Notes: generated by a model not told the origin, from the sequence alone. A DNA stretch of 64,000 nucleotides from Oscillospiraceae bacterium (GCA_009784725.1 WQXS01000001.1:1-64000), one strand, 5' to 3'. Counted from the stretch's first letter, positions 8,725 to 17,926 are shown. Numbers and translations: made by a program.

Positions 8725-9837
8725 ATGTTCGTTATTATGGAAAAGCATTATTCAATATCGGAAGCCGCAAAAATCCTTGGTGTTACTGCAAAAACATTAA
8801 GATTATGGGATGATAACGGGAAAATTATTGCTGTCCGGACTCCGGGAAACCAAAGACGTATACCGGAAAGTGAAATACTGCGCTTAACGAGTCACAATAA
8901 GGAAGAAAAGAGTAAAGCAAGAGTTGCCGATGACAACTCATTAATTTTAATGTGTAAAAATATTGAAGTATATAATGTTTCGAAAAACGAAATTCTCTCA
9001 GAAGATTTATTACCCGGCTGCATGAAACGTAAAACAATGAGTTATTCACAGTGGATGCAGACAAGATATAGTGCAGGTTCGAATGTATCGGCAAGAAGGT
9101 TAATGTTGACTGCGTTTGGGTCTGATAATCATGAAAATGCAATTGAAGCAACACGTACATTATCACTTTCTGATTGTTATTGGCTAAAAAAGAAAAATGA
9201 GAATGTAAGTTTTTACGATATAACTCCATATATACATAAAGAATGGGATGGGTCGGGTGTTTTTAAAGGTGGCTCTATTTCAACTCTTTTCGTCAATGGT
9301 GCTGCTGATAAAAAATGGCTGGATTCAAAGACACTGTTAAAAGTTAAATCTTATAAAGAATATGAGGCATACACTCTATGTCACAAACTCGGATTAGCGA
9401 ATGTGACTGAAGCAAGAAAATCAGATGATGGAATCTTACTTACAAATTTTACATCAACCGATTATTTTCTTGAATCAATGGAGCAATCCGGTTATTCCGG
9501 AAGAAAAGATAATCCGCGCGAAATAGCCGTTGATATGTTTAAAGAGCAAGCAGTTGCTCTTTTTGTTGTTGACTATCTGGTTGAGCATGACGATCGTCAC
9601 TGGGGTAATTACGGTTTTTTAAGAAATTCCAATACAGGTGAATATATTTCTATGGCTCCATATTATGATTTTGATTGGTCTTGGTCAAATGCTGTAGTAG
9701 CACTTCCGAATAATGCATACAGCAATCATAGTGATATAATTCGTTCACTTTGTGATAATGCTATCAAATATTCAGACAAGTTTGAACATAAGGATACAAT
9801 ATTAAAGCGTGCAAATGAACTTTTAAGGACATTGTGA
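8725..9837 (+). CDS. HTH-HipA-like kinase fusion protein
   Basis: This 370-residue protein joins a MerR/excisionase-like helix-turn-helix (YSISEAAKILGVTAKTLRLW, then RTPGNQRRIPESEI, residues about 8-52) to a kinase of the HipA/CtkA-like fold. Kinase features are a Lys and Glu in LLKVKSYKEYEAY (about 204-216), the catalytic loop HDDRHWGNYGF (about 288) and the metal-binding PYYDFDW (about 311). Antitoxin-like DNA binding and toxin-like kinase may therefore be in one chain. It follows hipA by 97 nt and its stop lies at the right edge of the islet. The ATG at 8737 is an alternative start, because the GAGAGG site is only 2 nt from 8725. Confidence 0.75.
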   Translation: MFVIMEKHYSISEAAKILGVTAKTLRLWDDNGKIIAVRTPGNQRRIPESEILRLTSHNKEEKSKARVADDNSLILMCKNIEVYNVSKNEILSEDLLPGCMKRKTMSYSQWMQTRYSAGSNVSARRLMLTAFGSDNHENAIEATRTLSLSDCYWLKKKNENVSFYDITPYIHKEWDGSGVFKGGSISTLFVNGAADKKWLDSKTLLKVKSYKEYEAYTLCHKLGLANVTEARKSDDGILLTNFTSTDYFLESMEQSGYSGRKDNPREIAVDMFKEQAVALFVVDYLVEHDDRHWGNYGFLRNSNTGEYISMAPYYDFDWSWSNAVVALPNNAYSNHSDIIRSLCDNAIKYSDKFEHKDTILKRANELLRTL

Positions 9838-9880
9838 GGTTTATGGTGATACAGGGAAAGTATAGGGAGCAGGTTTTATA
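9832..9880 (+). repeat. Right copy of 49-bp direct repeat bounding the HipA islet
   Basis: This is the second copy of 6881-6929 (47/49). It begins at the stop of the HTH-HipA gene and supplies the start of the intact gtrA gene. It also still encodes the last residues and stop of the exporter ATPase in their original frame. Confidence 0.9.
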
Positions 9881-10256
9881 TCTTGTTTTTGGGCTTACTA
9901 CTACGCTTATTAACTGGGTTATATATATAATCTTAATTAACTTTTTAGGTTTAACAATCAGCAACGCTATTGCATGGATTGTAGCAATAGCGTTTGCTTT
10001 TCATGTTAATAAACTTTATGTTTTCAGGAGTCTTTATGATTCTGTGAAGAAGACTGTTAAGGAAATTCTGATGTTCTTAAGTGCTCGAATAATCACAGGG
10101 ATGATTGAACTTTTTGGTTTTCCGTTGCTTATTTTCATCGGTGTAAATCAATCAGTATTTGGCATTGACGGCGCAGTGGCAAAGGCGATTGTTACTGTTA
10201 TTGGGATTATTTTGAACTATGTGTTTAGTAAGTTTATAATTTTTAAGAAGAGTTGA
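9843..10256 (+). CDS. GtrA-family membrane protein
   Basis: The 137-residue protein has four predicted membrane helices and the GtrA signature (LVFGLTTTLINWVIY; AFAFHVNKLYVFRS). GtrA proteins are thought to assist translocation of lipid-linked sugars with a GtrB-type glycosyltransferase. A GT2/GtrB-like gene lies at 13704-14678. The ATG at 9843 is preferred over a GTG at 9834 because the same ATG appears in the truncated copy at 6892, and in the ancestral order it overlapped the end of wzt. The weak ribosome site fits a gene once translated by coupling to wzt. Confidence 0.85.
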   Translation: MVIQGKYREQVLYLVFGLTTTLINWVIYIILINFLGLTISNAIAWIVAIAFAFHVNKLYVFRSLYDSVKKTVKEILMFLSARIITGMIELFGFPLLIFIGVNQSVFGIDGAVAKAIVTVIGIILNYVFSKFIIFKKS

Positions 10257-10274
10257 TTGAGAAAAGTATATTAC

Positions 10275-13200
10275 CTAATCCCTTCTTTTTCGATATCTTC
10301 TTATTCCAAGAGTTCTTGCTAGTTTAGCTATGAAAGGGTCTTGATCGATACGGTTTCTTATACCGTCTTTAAAATCGGAAGTGTCATTATTTTTACATTT
10401 GCCTATTATTTCTTTGAGTCCGGTTGAGTGAATATATAAGATACGTACACATTCAGGATTATCGAGCAACTCTATTTTAAATATCGATCGCATTACTTCA
10501 GGTGCTCTTTCTTCAAGATTACCTATTTTAAAAAGGTTTTTACCTGTAAATTTGAATAAATCCGTATTTATGCTTCGGTTTTGAATTAATAGGTCGCGAA
10601 TATTCTCATAAGTACTTGACAGGGCTATATTATCCGCAATCATCTTTTCAACGACCTTATTCAAGAGTTCACCTCTACCGGCAGTTTCTCCTGACTTAAC
10701 GATTTCCAACAATACTTCTTTAATTGCTTCGCGAGATGCACTATTCCATTTTTTGTATTTTATGTCAACAATCAACTCACACAGTTTATCATTTTCGTTA
10801 AAAATATTTATCCATCCTTGTTTATCAAGTTTATTAAAATGACTTGTTGCAAATATGATTGCTTTTTTCGCCAATTGTGATGTGTTATCTGCAGCATTTC
10901 TGAAGAATAAATTTGGTATTTTTTCTAATGACCAATTTTCCATTTTAATATGTTGTATCCATCCATTTAATGTGATTATTAATTTTTGCGGGTCAACTTC
11001 ATTACTGACACAAATATTTTCAAACTCTTCCAAAATATGTTCTAAGTTCAACCGGTTAACAACCGGCTGAACTTCTACAGCCATTCGGACAAGGGCTTTA
11101 CATAGCTTACTTACGGTAAACACAGCTGATAGAGTAAGTAATTCTCCTCTGTGTACAAAATGTTGAAGAGAGGAATAAACACGTTTTACGAATTTTTCTT
11201 CATCATTTTCCAGAGATGATGTAAAAGGCAACTCAGATGCAGAAAACTTATGTCCTCTTGCCAAAAACAATGATAAAAGATCAATAAATAAATTACTGTC
11301 TTCGTCTGCACTTCGGGCTTGCATATATATCTCTTGATCTTGCATTAAATCTTCAACTTTAATTGCGTGTTCTTTCCAAAATTGCTTTATATTACTAAGT
11401 AAAATCTCTAATGACTCACTATTGTATTCCCCATCAGATAATTTAGTTTTTAAGGACTCATGGAATTTTGGTAATGAACATTCCTGCAGCAGTTCTTGAA
11501 TAAGTGAAGGATCTTTAAATTCAATAATTTCTGCATCAAGCAGATATGAATCAAGCTTTCGCTCATCAACATACAATGCATAATCAGATAGTATATTGCT
11601 CTTTGACTTCGCCAACTCAAAGAATTGCTCAGCAGATACAGTTTTATCATGTAAATAATCAGCTATATCAATATCGAGCGAATTTGTTTTTATTATTTCG
11701 TTCAATTCATCTATACTATTTGAAAAGAGTAGTGCATCTAAGTCATTAGTTAAATAATAACTGTCGATTAAGTATTTTAACCATAGTTCGCGTTGGTGGT
11801 TATCGACACGTTTCAATATTATTCCATCTTTTGGGCTTAGTTTTAGAGATGTTATAGGTATCAGCATAGCTTTTCCCAGAATTGTATCCCAGATTGTTGA
11901 CAGTTCGACGTCTGATATTTTACTTGTTGTTAAATCTAAAGAATCAAGCAAACGCACAGGTTCATCCAGTCCTGACATATTCATTATAGCCGGCAATAAA
12001 ACTATGCTGAATACATGTGTTTCAGATAGTTTTATAAAGCGATTTTTATTACCATTGACCAGGCTTTTTTCCACTTCCTGTTGTAAAGCTACTTCCTCAG
12101 CAGTTTCAGAGTCAATTTGATAAATCAAAGCAGCCATGAATCTTGGATAATCTGCATCATTCGAATATAAATATTCTAATTTTCCATGGAAATTCGGGTA
12201 AAGAATTGCATTAGTTGGTCTTTCAAGAATTGATTTTTTATTCATTATAAAAAGAACAATATAACGCTCAGGAACTTCATCTTGTACTTGCTTGATTGCA
12301 ACAATTTCATTTATGAGAGCGATTATATTTCGTGGTGTTATATTTTCTTGAAAAGACTCAAATGTCAGTATTCCCCATAAAAGTTCTTTTTCATTAACGC
12401 CAACTGATAATCCTGCTTCATTCCATTTTTCCTTAAAATATTTTTTCCATTCAGACATTATTGGTTTAACAACCCGGTACACTACATCAAACGTTTTATT
12501 TATATAATCATCAACAAACTTACTGTCGTTAGAATTCTGCGCAAATGCATCAATAATATTACTTCTGTCAAACGGAACAATAACAGAAATATTATCATAT
12601 TTATTATCGATACTTTCGGTGTTAAAAAATAAATTAAGCATTGACCATGTATTTTGGATGGATTCGTCTTGAACCCGGTCAAAATTATCAAAAATTATTA
12701 TTAATTTATTAACTTCGTATGATTCTTCATTATTTAATTTTTTATCGATTTTTTTCATCCATTCCCGGAATTTCCCGGCAGATGAGCTTTTTTCATATGT
12801 TTGCTCTGAAGACAGTTCATGAATCGGTTCATCGCGGAATAAATGGAATGTTGATTTAAAGGCTCTAATAATTTTCTCTTTTTTATTGTTTTTTGTTTTA
12901 TCACGCCTTAGATTACGTATGAACATTGGAACAACTATTAATATCGGCCATATTGCTATTAGTATTTTTAAGAAAACCGGAAAACAGTCTAATTCTCTAT
13001 CTAAAATTGTAATTATCTGTGCGTTAAGTAAGGTGAGCATTGCGAAAATTACACCTATGCTTATTATTGGAGCTGTTGTTCTTGAAACATCTCTTTTACT
13101 TGATAATAATTTCTTTAAGTCGTTATTAATATCATCTTTTTTTTTATAGAAAGGTCTATCTTTTTGTGTTAAAAAATCAATGAGTTCAGATAATATCGTT

Positions 13201-13466
13201 TCACGTTGCCGATCTTCACTATGTCCCCAGACATCATAAACAAAAAAGTTATAGTCATACTTTTTATCGCCGGAGTCTTCAAGTTTTTTTTGTATTAGCC
13301 TAATCAGATTACTTTTACCGGTTCCCCAGTTTCCTTCAATACCAATTGTTTGAATATCACTATTATTTTTCATATTATCTACAATTGTATTGGCAAGATT
13401 GTCATGAGACTGCCCGGTAAACAGATCGTTACCGACAGGTTTGTTTGGAATAAATTTGTATTTCAT
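10275..13466 (-). CDS. KAP-family P-loop NTPase with membrane hairpin
   Basis: This 1063-residue protein belongs to the KAP NTPases. Walker A is GNWGTGKSN (about 45-53) and Walker B is KLIIIFDNFDRVQ (about residue 255). Between them lie two hydrophobic segments (about 133-156 and 165-187), the membrane hairpin typical of KAP proteins. The long remainder is helical with no recognised domain. KAP NTPases are membrane-associated; several are linked to phage defence in bacteria, but function here is not shown. It stands alone on the minus strand between two plus- and minus-strand glycan genes and looks like an accessory insertion. Confidence 0.85.
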   Translation of the reverse strand: MKYKFIPNKPVGNDLFTGQSHDNLANTIVDNMKNNSDIQTIGIEGNWGTGKSNLIRLIQKKLEDSGDKKYDYNFFVYDVWGHSEDRQRETILSELIDFLTQKDRPFYKKKDDINNDLKKLLSSKRDVSRTTAPIISIGVIFAMLTLLNAQIITILDRELDCFPVFLKILIAIWPILIVVPMFIRNLRRDKTKNNKKEKIIRAFKSTFHLFRDEPIHELSSEQTYEKSSSAGKFREWMKKIDKKLNNEESYEVNKLIIIFDNFDRVQDESIQNTWSMLNLFFNTESIDNKYDNISVIVPFDRSNIIDAFAQNSNDSKFVDDYINKTFDVVYRVVKPIMSEWKKYFKEKWNEAGLSVGVNEKELLWGILTFESFQENITPRNIIALINEIVAIKQVQDEVPERYIVLFIMNKKSILERPTNAILYPNFHGKLEYLYSNDADYPRFMAALIYQIDSETAEEVALQQEVEKSLVNGNKNRFIKLSETHVFSIVLLPAIMNMSGLDEPVRLLDSLDLTTSKISDVELSTIWDTILGKAMLIPITSLKLSPKDGIILKRVDNHQRELWLKYLIDSYYLTNDLDALLFSNSIDELNEIIKTNSLDIDIADYLHDKTVSAEQFFELAKSKSNILSDYALYVDERKLDSYLLDAEIIEFKDPSLIQELLQECSLPKFHESLKTKLSDGEYNSESLEILLSNIKQFWKEHAIKVEDLMQDQEIYMQARSADEDSNLFIDLLSLFLARGHKFSASELPFTSSLENDEEKFVKRVYSSLQHFVHRGELLTLSAVFTVSKLCKALVRMAVEVQPVVNRLNLEHILEEFENICVSNEVDPQKLIITLNGWIQHIKMENWSLEKIPNLFFRNAADNTSQLAKKAIIFATSHFNKLDKQGWINIFNENDKLCELIVDIKYKKWNSASREAIKEVLLEIVKSGETAGRGELLNKVVEKMIADNIALSSTYENIRDLLIQNRSINTDLFKFTGKNLFKIGNLEERAPEVMRSIFKIELLDNPECVRILYIHSTGLKEIIGKCKNNDTSDFKDGIRNRIDQDPFIAKLARTLGIRRYRKRRD

Positions 13467-13522
13467 ATTACCACCATGCTTCTTTATATAAATTAATAGT
13501 TTTCAAAACGCCTTGTTAACAT

Positions 13523-13551
13523 AAAATAACACTTACGTCAACTAATGTCAA
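13523..13551 (-). promoter_or_regulatory. Putative promoter of the KAP NTPase gene
   Basis: On the minus strand TTGACA (13546-13551) and TATTTT (13523-13528) are separated by 17 nt, about 60 nt before the start codon. The -10 element is weak. Confidence 0.4.
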
Positions 13552-13642
13552 TATAAAAACACAATATACTGTGTTATTTTTTTAATGCTATACACTTTAT
13601 TGATATTTTCATTGAAAAATCATTTCCATATAATCTTGCAAA

Positions 13643-13672
13643 GAAAAACGACTACTTTTAAGCAGTCGTTTA
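13643..13672 (-). terminator. Rho-independent terminator of the GT2 gene
   Basis: Read on the minus strand, AACGACTGCTT and its near-complement form a hairpin with an AAAA loop followed by a T run. It lies 32 nt beyond the stop of the glycosyltransferase and should end the minus-strand transcript before the KAP gene. Confidence 0.65.
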
Positions 13673-13703
13673 TAGCGGTATATAATTTATATATTCAACA
13701 CCC

Positions 13704-14678
13704 CTACTCCAACACCTTTTCAATGATATACTTGGGGCGGGATTTGACTTCGGAGTAGATTTTGCCGATATATTCGCCGATCATGCCGAGGGCTAGGAGC
13801 TGGAGGCCGCCGATGAGCCAGATTGAGATGGCGAGGGTTGACCAGCCGGAGACTGTGTAGCCGAGTATGTGGTCTACCAGGAATTTTATCATCAGTCCGA
13901 TACTGACGAGAAAAGCGATAAAGCCGAATACTGCGACGAGTCTTATTGGGCGGACGCTGAAGGAGGTTATGCCGTCCCACGCGAAGGAGAGCATTTTTCT
14001 GACGGGGTATTTTGACTCACCGGCGAATCTTTTTTCTCTTTCGTAGTTGACCGTTGCGGTTTTGAAGCCTATGAGCGGGACTATTCCACGCAGAAACAGG
14101 TTTACTTCCTTGAAGTCACTCAGATGCTCGAGTGCTTTTTTGCTCATCAGTCTGTAATCGGCGTGGTTGTAAGTTATGTTTACTCCGAGCCATTTCATTA
14201 ATTTGTAGAATACTTGAGCTGTGGCGCGCTTGAAAATACTGTCCTTTTTTCTGTTGCTTCGGACACCGTATACAATGTCGCAGCCGTTTTTGTAATTTTG
14301 CAAAAATCCGTCCATGCATTCAATGTCATCTTGAAGGTCTGCATCGATTGATATTGTTACGTCGGCTTTGCCCATTGCTGTCATCAGTCCCGCAATAAGG
14401 GCGTTTTGATGCCCTTTGTTGCGGGATAATTTTATGCCTGTAATGTGCTTTAAGGTGCTTTGTGTTAATGTATTGTAAGCTGATGTGTTATGTGCAGCTT
14501 CGATAATCTCCCAGGTTTTATCGGTGCTGCCGTCATCGACAAACAAAAGCCTGCTGTTTTCGTTAGCAAGTCCTGCTCCGATCAGCCGCAGCAGCTTATC
14601 CTCAAGACGGCGGATGGCTTCCGGCAGCACGTCTTCCTCGTTATAACAGGGTACAACAATGTAGAGAGTGTCAGGCAT
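13704..14678 (-). CDS. GT2 glycosyltransferase, GtrB/DPM1-like
   Basis: The 324-residue protein starts with TLYIVVPCYNEEDVLPEAI and has the metal/nucleotide-sugar motif SIDADLQDD, followed by two C-terminal membrane helices (about residues 235-260 and 270-300). This is the layout of GtrB/ArnC-type enzymes that transfer a sugar to undecaprenyl phosphate. GtrA (9843-10256) is a plausible partner. Its start overlaps the end of the synthetase gene by 1 nt, so it is the last gene of the fba-synthetase-GT2 transcript. Confidence 0.88.
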   Translation of the reverse strand: MPDTLYIVVPCYNEEDVLPEAIRRLEDKLLRLIGAGLANENSRLLFVDDGSTDKTWEIIEAAHNTSAYNTLTQSTLKHITGIKLSRNKGHQNALIAGLMTAMGKADVTISIDADLQDDIECMDGFLQNYKNGCDIVYGVRSNRKKDSIFKRATAQVFYKLMKWLGVNITYNHADYRLMSKKALEHLSDFKEVNLFLRGIVPLIGFKTATVNYEREKRFAGESKYPVRKMLSFAWDGITSFSVRPIRLVAVFGFIAFLVSIGLMIKFLVDHILGYTVSGWSTLAISIWLIGGLQLLALGMIGEYIGKIYSEVKSRPKYIIEKVLE

Positions 14679-16993
14679 TATAGCTGGTTCCTTTTTATTT
14701 TTCCGCTGATAGTTTTCGGGAGGCTGTCGCGGAAGACTACTATTCTCGGGTACTTATATGGTGCGGTATGGGATTTTACGTATTCCTGAATCTCTTTTTT
14801 GAGTTCCTCCGAGGGTGTTGCATCCTTTGTCAGCACTATGCTGGCTTTTACTATCTGCCCTCTTATTTCATCGGGTTCGGGGGATACTGCGCATTCAAGG
14901 ACGTACGGCAGCTCCATTATAACGCTCTCTATTTCGAACGGGCCGATTCTGTAGCCGGAAGATTTAATAAGGTCATCAACCCTGCCGACGAAATACAGGT
15001 AGCCTTCTTCGTCCTGCCAGGCTGTGTCACCTGTGTGATATGCGCCGTCGTACCAGGCGGCAGATGTCTGCTCCTCGCCTCTGTAATAGCCGTTGAAGAG
15101 ACCGCAGGGATTTTCCTTGTCTGTGATGATTGTTATTTCACCGATTTCACCGGGTCCTACTTTTTTGCCTTCGGAGTTCATCAGAGCGATGTTGTAAAGC
15201 GGGCTTGGTTTGCCCATTGAGCCCATTTTTGGTGTTGTGCCAAAGAGATTTGCTATCATCAGGGTTGTTTCTGTCTGACCGAAGCCTTCCATTATAGAAA
15301 GCCCTGTGGTTTTTTTAATGATGTTAAATACCTCGGGGTTTAATGCTTCGCCGGCGGTCGTGAGGTATTTTATTGTTGTAAGGTCGTATTTCGAAAGGTC
15401 TTCTCTCACGAGGAAACGGTACATTGTAGGCGGGGCGCAGAAGGTTGTTATACCATGCTCTTTAAACATCGGGAGGATTTCGAGCGGGTCAAAACGGTCA
15501 AAGTCGTAGCAGAAGGTTGCGGCTTCGCAGAGCCATTGACCGTAGAGGTTACCCCATACGAACTTACCCCAGCCCGTATCCGAGATTGTGTAATGAACGC
15601 CGTTCGGGTCTACGTTGTGCCAGTATTTTGCGGTTATGAAGTGCCCGAGTGCGTATGTGTGTTTATGTGCGGCAATTTTCGGGTATCCTGTTGTACCGGA
15701 CGTAAAATACATAAGCATGAGGTCATCGCCGCAGGGGGAGTCTTCGGTTCGTTGATATGTGCTGCGAAAGCGCTCGCATTCCTTGTCATAGTTAAGCCAG
15801 CCTTCTTTTTCACCGTTTACCATTATTTTATTTGTGACCATCGGGTGACTTTCGATTGCTTTATCGGCTTCATCCGATGCCGCGCTTTGTCCTGTGCAGA
15901 TTATCGTTGTGATTCCGGCTGCTTCTATGCGGTATTCGAAGTCTTTTTGCAAAAGCTGGTCGGTTGCGGGGATTGCGATTGCTCCGAGTTTATGCAGCGC
16001 TATGAATATCGGCCAGAACTGGTGGTTGCGCTTGAGTACAAGCATTACACGGTCGCCCTGCTTTACACCGAGGCTTGCAAGGTAGTTTGCAGCACGTGAT
16101 GATTGCTTTGAAATATCGGAGAATGTGAAGTGTCTTGTTTCTTTGTCTCTGTCGACATGCACAAGTGCAAGCTTATTTGGTGTTTTTGCCGCTATTGCAT
16201 CAACAACGTCGAATGCAAAGTTGAATTCATCCTCATCTTTGAAGGAGATTGACTGCAGTGAGCCGTGGTCGTTTTCGACGGGGTAACAGAAACTTTCATA
16301 GACGTATGGTTGTGCGGGGGGAGTGGGTTCTACTGCCGGAACATCCGGGGTGTGGACCGTTGCGGTTAAGTACTCCGGTGTTGTGACTGCAGGAGTTACG
16401 GCAGGTTCGTCCTCGCCCGGAATGACTATTGCGCAAAAGACACAGTCCTGCCCGCCGACGGCTATCATACCGTGCGGAGCTCCGCTTCGAAAATAAATAC
16501 TATCACCTTCGGAGAGTATTTCCGAGTGGTCGCCGATTTGGACCTTTAACTGTCCGCTGAATATTACGTTAAACTCCTGACCGCTGTGTGAAACGAGCGG
16601 GATCGGTTTGTTTTGCTGTTCGTGCGAGTATGTATATGTGACCCAGTATGGTTCTGCTGTTTTGTTTCTAAAGCGCGGGGCGAGGTCGCAGACTTCGATG
16701 TTTTGTTCCTTTGATGTGACTCTGCCTTCGCCTCTTCTTGTAATTGCATAGGTTGTAAGGTGTGCGCTCATTCCTTCAAGCAGGTCGGTAAGCTCAACGC
16801 CAAACAGAAGAGCTGAGTTATGAATGAACGAAAATGGGAGGTCTTCGGCTCCCGATTCGTAATCAATATATGTCTGAATCGAAATACCGAGTTTTTCCGC
16901 CATTTGTTCGTTTGAAAAACCACTTAGTTCCCGAAGCTCGCGAATTCGCAGAGCAACATCCTTTACTGCTGTTGATGTTTGATGTGTAGACAT
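14678..16993 (-). CDS. HTH-cupin-acyl-CoA synthetase fusion
   Basis: The 771-residue product has three parts: an XRE-type helix-turn-helix (about 10-65; LRELSGFSNEQMAEKLGIS), a cupin domain (about 115-190; NVIFSGQLKVQIGDHSEIL, GDSIYFRSGAPHG) and a complete adenylate-forming enzyme (from about 230). The last shows the P-loop YFTSGTTGYPK, the hinge region YLYFVGRVDDLIKSSGYRIGP (split here as YLYFVGRVDD then LIKSSGYRIGP) and the C-terminal lysine in PKTISGKIKR. It is closest in style to medium-chain acyl-CoA synthetases. The start at 16993 follows a GGAAAGGAA site; a longer frame to 17053 overlaps the aldolase gene. The DNA-binding and ligand-binding modules suggest a sensor-enzyme. Confidence 0.85.
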   Translation of the reverse strand: MSTHQTSTAVKDVALRIRELRELSGFSNEQMAEKLGISIQTYIDYESGAEDLPFSFIHNSALLFGVELTDLLEGMSAHLTTYAITRRGEGRVTSKEQNIEVCDLAPRFRNKTAEPYWVTYTYSHEQQNKPIPLVSHSGQEFNVIFSGQLKVQIGDHSEILSEGDSIYFRSGAPHGMIAVGGQDCVFCAIVIPGEDEPAVTPAVTTPEYLTATVHTPDVPAVEPTPPAQPYVYESFCYPVENDHGSLQSISFKDEDEFNFAFDVVDAIAAKTPNKLALVHVDRDKETRHFTFSDISKQSSRAANYLASLGVKQGDRVMLVLKRNHQFWPIFIALHKLGAIAIPATDQLLQKDFEYRIEAAGITTIICTGQSAASDEADKAIESHPMVTNKIMVNGEKEGWLNYDKECERFRSTYQRTEDSPCGDDLMLMYFTSGTTGYPKIAAHKHTYALGHFITAKYWHNVDPNGVHYTISDTGWGKFVWGNLYGQWLCEAATFCYDFDRFDPLEILPMFKEHGITTFCAPPTMYRFLVREDLSKYDLTTIKYLTTAGEALNPEVFNIIKKTTGLSIMEGFGQTETTLMIANLFGTTPKMGSMGKPSPLYNIALMNSEGKKVGPGEIGEITIITDKENPCGLFNGYYRGEEQTSAAWYDGAYHTGDTAWQDEEGYLYFVGRVDDLIKSSGYRIGPFEIESVIMELPYVLECAVSPEPDEIRGQIVKASIVLTKDATPSEELKKEIQEYVKSHTAPYKYPRIVVFRDSLPKTISGKIKRNQL

Positions 16994-17022
16994 AATTTTC
17001 CGTTCCTTTCTGAAGAATGGTG

Positions 17023-17877
17023 TTATTTTACAGCACGTTTCGTGCAATCGCAAGTATTAATTAGCTCAATAACAAGCTTTTTTATTGCTTCTCTGCTTGC
17101 TGCTCCGTACGATTTCGGGTCATATTTATCGGGGTTTGCTTGAATATACTCACCGAGAGCGGTTTTGTACATCTGACGAAGCTCCGTTGCAAAGTTAATT
17201 TTGCATATTCCGTTTTTGATACATTCACTTTTTTGATCTGCGGTTAAACCGGATGCGCCGTGGAGTACAAGCGGTATATCAACGACTGAGCGGATTTGCC
17301 TGAGTCTTTCAACATCGAGGACCGGTTTTGTTGTGTAAACACCGTGAGCAGTGCCGATTGCTACGGCAAGCGATGATATACCTGTACGCTCGACAAATTC
17401 CTTTGCCATGCCCGGGTCGGTGTAGTTTCCGTCTCCGCCGTCAAGGTTGTCTTCTTTTCCTCCGACTGTTCCGAGTTCTGCTTCAATCGGGATGTTTTTC
17501 TTTTTTGCTATTTCGACAATGCTGTGTGAGAGTTTGATGTTTTCTTCGAAATCAAGATGTGAGCCGTCAATCATTACTGAGGTGTATCCATGTTCGAGTG
17601 CTTGCACTGCAAGGCCGTAGCTGTCTCCGTGGTCAAGATGCAGTGCGACCGGTACCTTTGCATCGTTTGCGAGCGCCGTTACCATTGCAGTAAAGAGACC
17701 GATGCTTCCGTAATGCACTGTTGACGGTGTTGTTGCTATAATTACAGGCGCACTTGCTTCTTCGGCGGCATATATAATTGCCTGTGTCATTTCCATGTTT
17801 TCCGTATTAAACGCTCCGACGGCATATCCGCCTTTTTGTGCGTCAATAAGCATTTGTGTTGTTGTTGTCAGCGGCAT
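17023..17877 (-). CDS. fba: Class II fructose/tagatose-bisphosphate aldolase
   Basis: The 284-residue protein matches class II aldolases: GAFNTENMEM near the N terminus, zinc ligands in LHLDHGD and GTAHGVY and LHGASG, and catalytic/phosphate-binding residues in KINFATELR. It catalyses reversible cleavage of a ketose 1,6-bisphosphate to DHAP and glyceraldehyde 3-phosphate. Size and motifs do not separate fructose from tagatose specificity. It has a GAAAGGA site before the ATG and lies 29 nt upstream of the synthetase gene, after polC and a short palindromic repeat. Confidence 0.9.
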   Translation of the reverse strand: MPLTTTTQMLIDAQKGGYAVGAFNTENMEMTQAIIYAAEEASAPVIIATTPSTVHYGSIGLFTAMVTALANDAKVPVALHLDHGDSYGLAVQALEHGYTSVMIDGSHLDFEENIKLSHSIVEIAKKKNIPIEAELGTVGGKEDNLDGGDGNYTDPGMAKEFVERTGISSLAVAIGTAHGVYTTKPVLDVERLRQIRSVVDIPLVLHGASGLTADQKSECIKNGICKINFATELRQMYKTALGEYIQANPDKYDPKSYGAASREAIKKLVIELINTCDCTKRAVK

Positions 17878-17898
17878 AATAGTATCCTTTCTTGTGTG

Positions 17899-17926
17899 CC
17901 AGTAGAACCGTCCCCCTGTCTGGTTT
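17899..17926. repeat. Variable-arm palindromic repeat downstream of polC
   Basis: The core AGAACCGTCCCCCTG lies between CCAG (17899-17902) and CTGG (17920-17923). It abuts the polC stop codon at 17925-17927. It is one of the scattered family also seen in recG, pheT, uppS and elsewhere. Confidence 0.75.
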
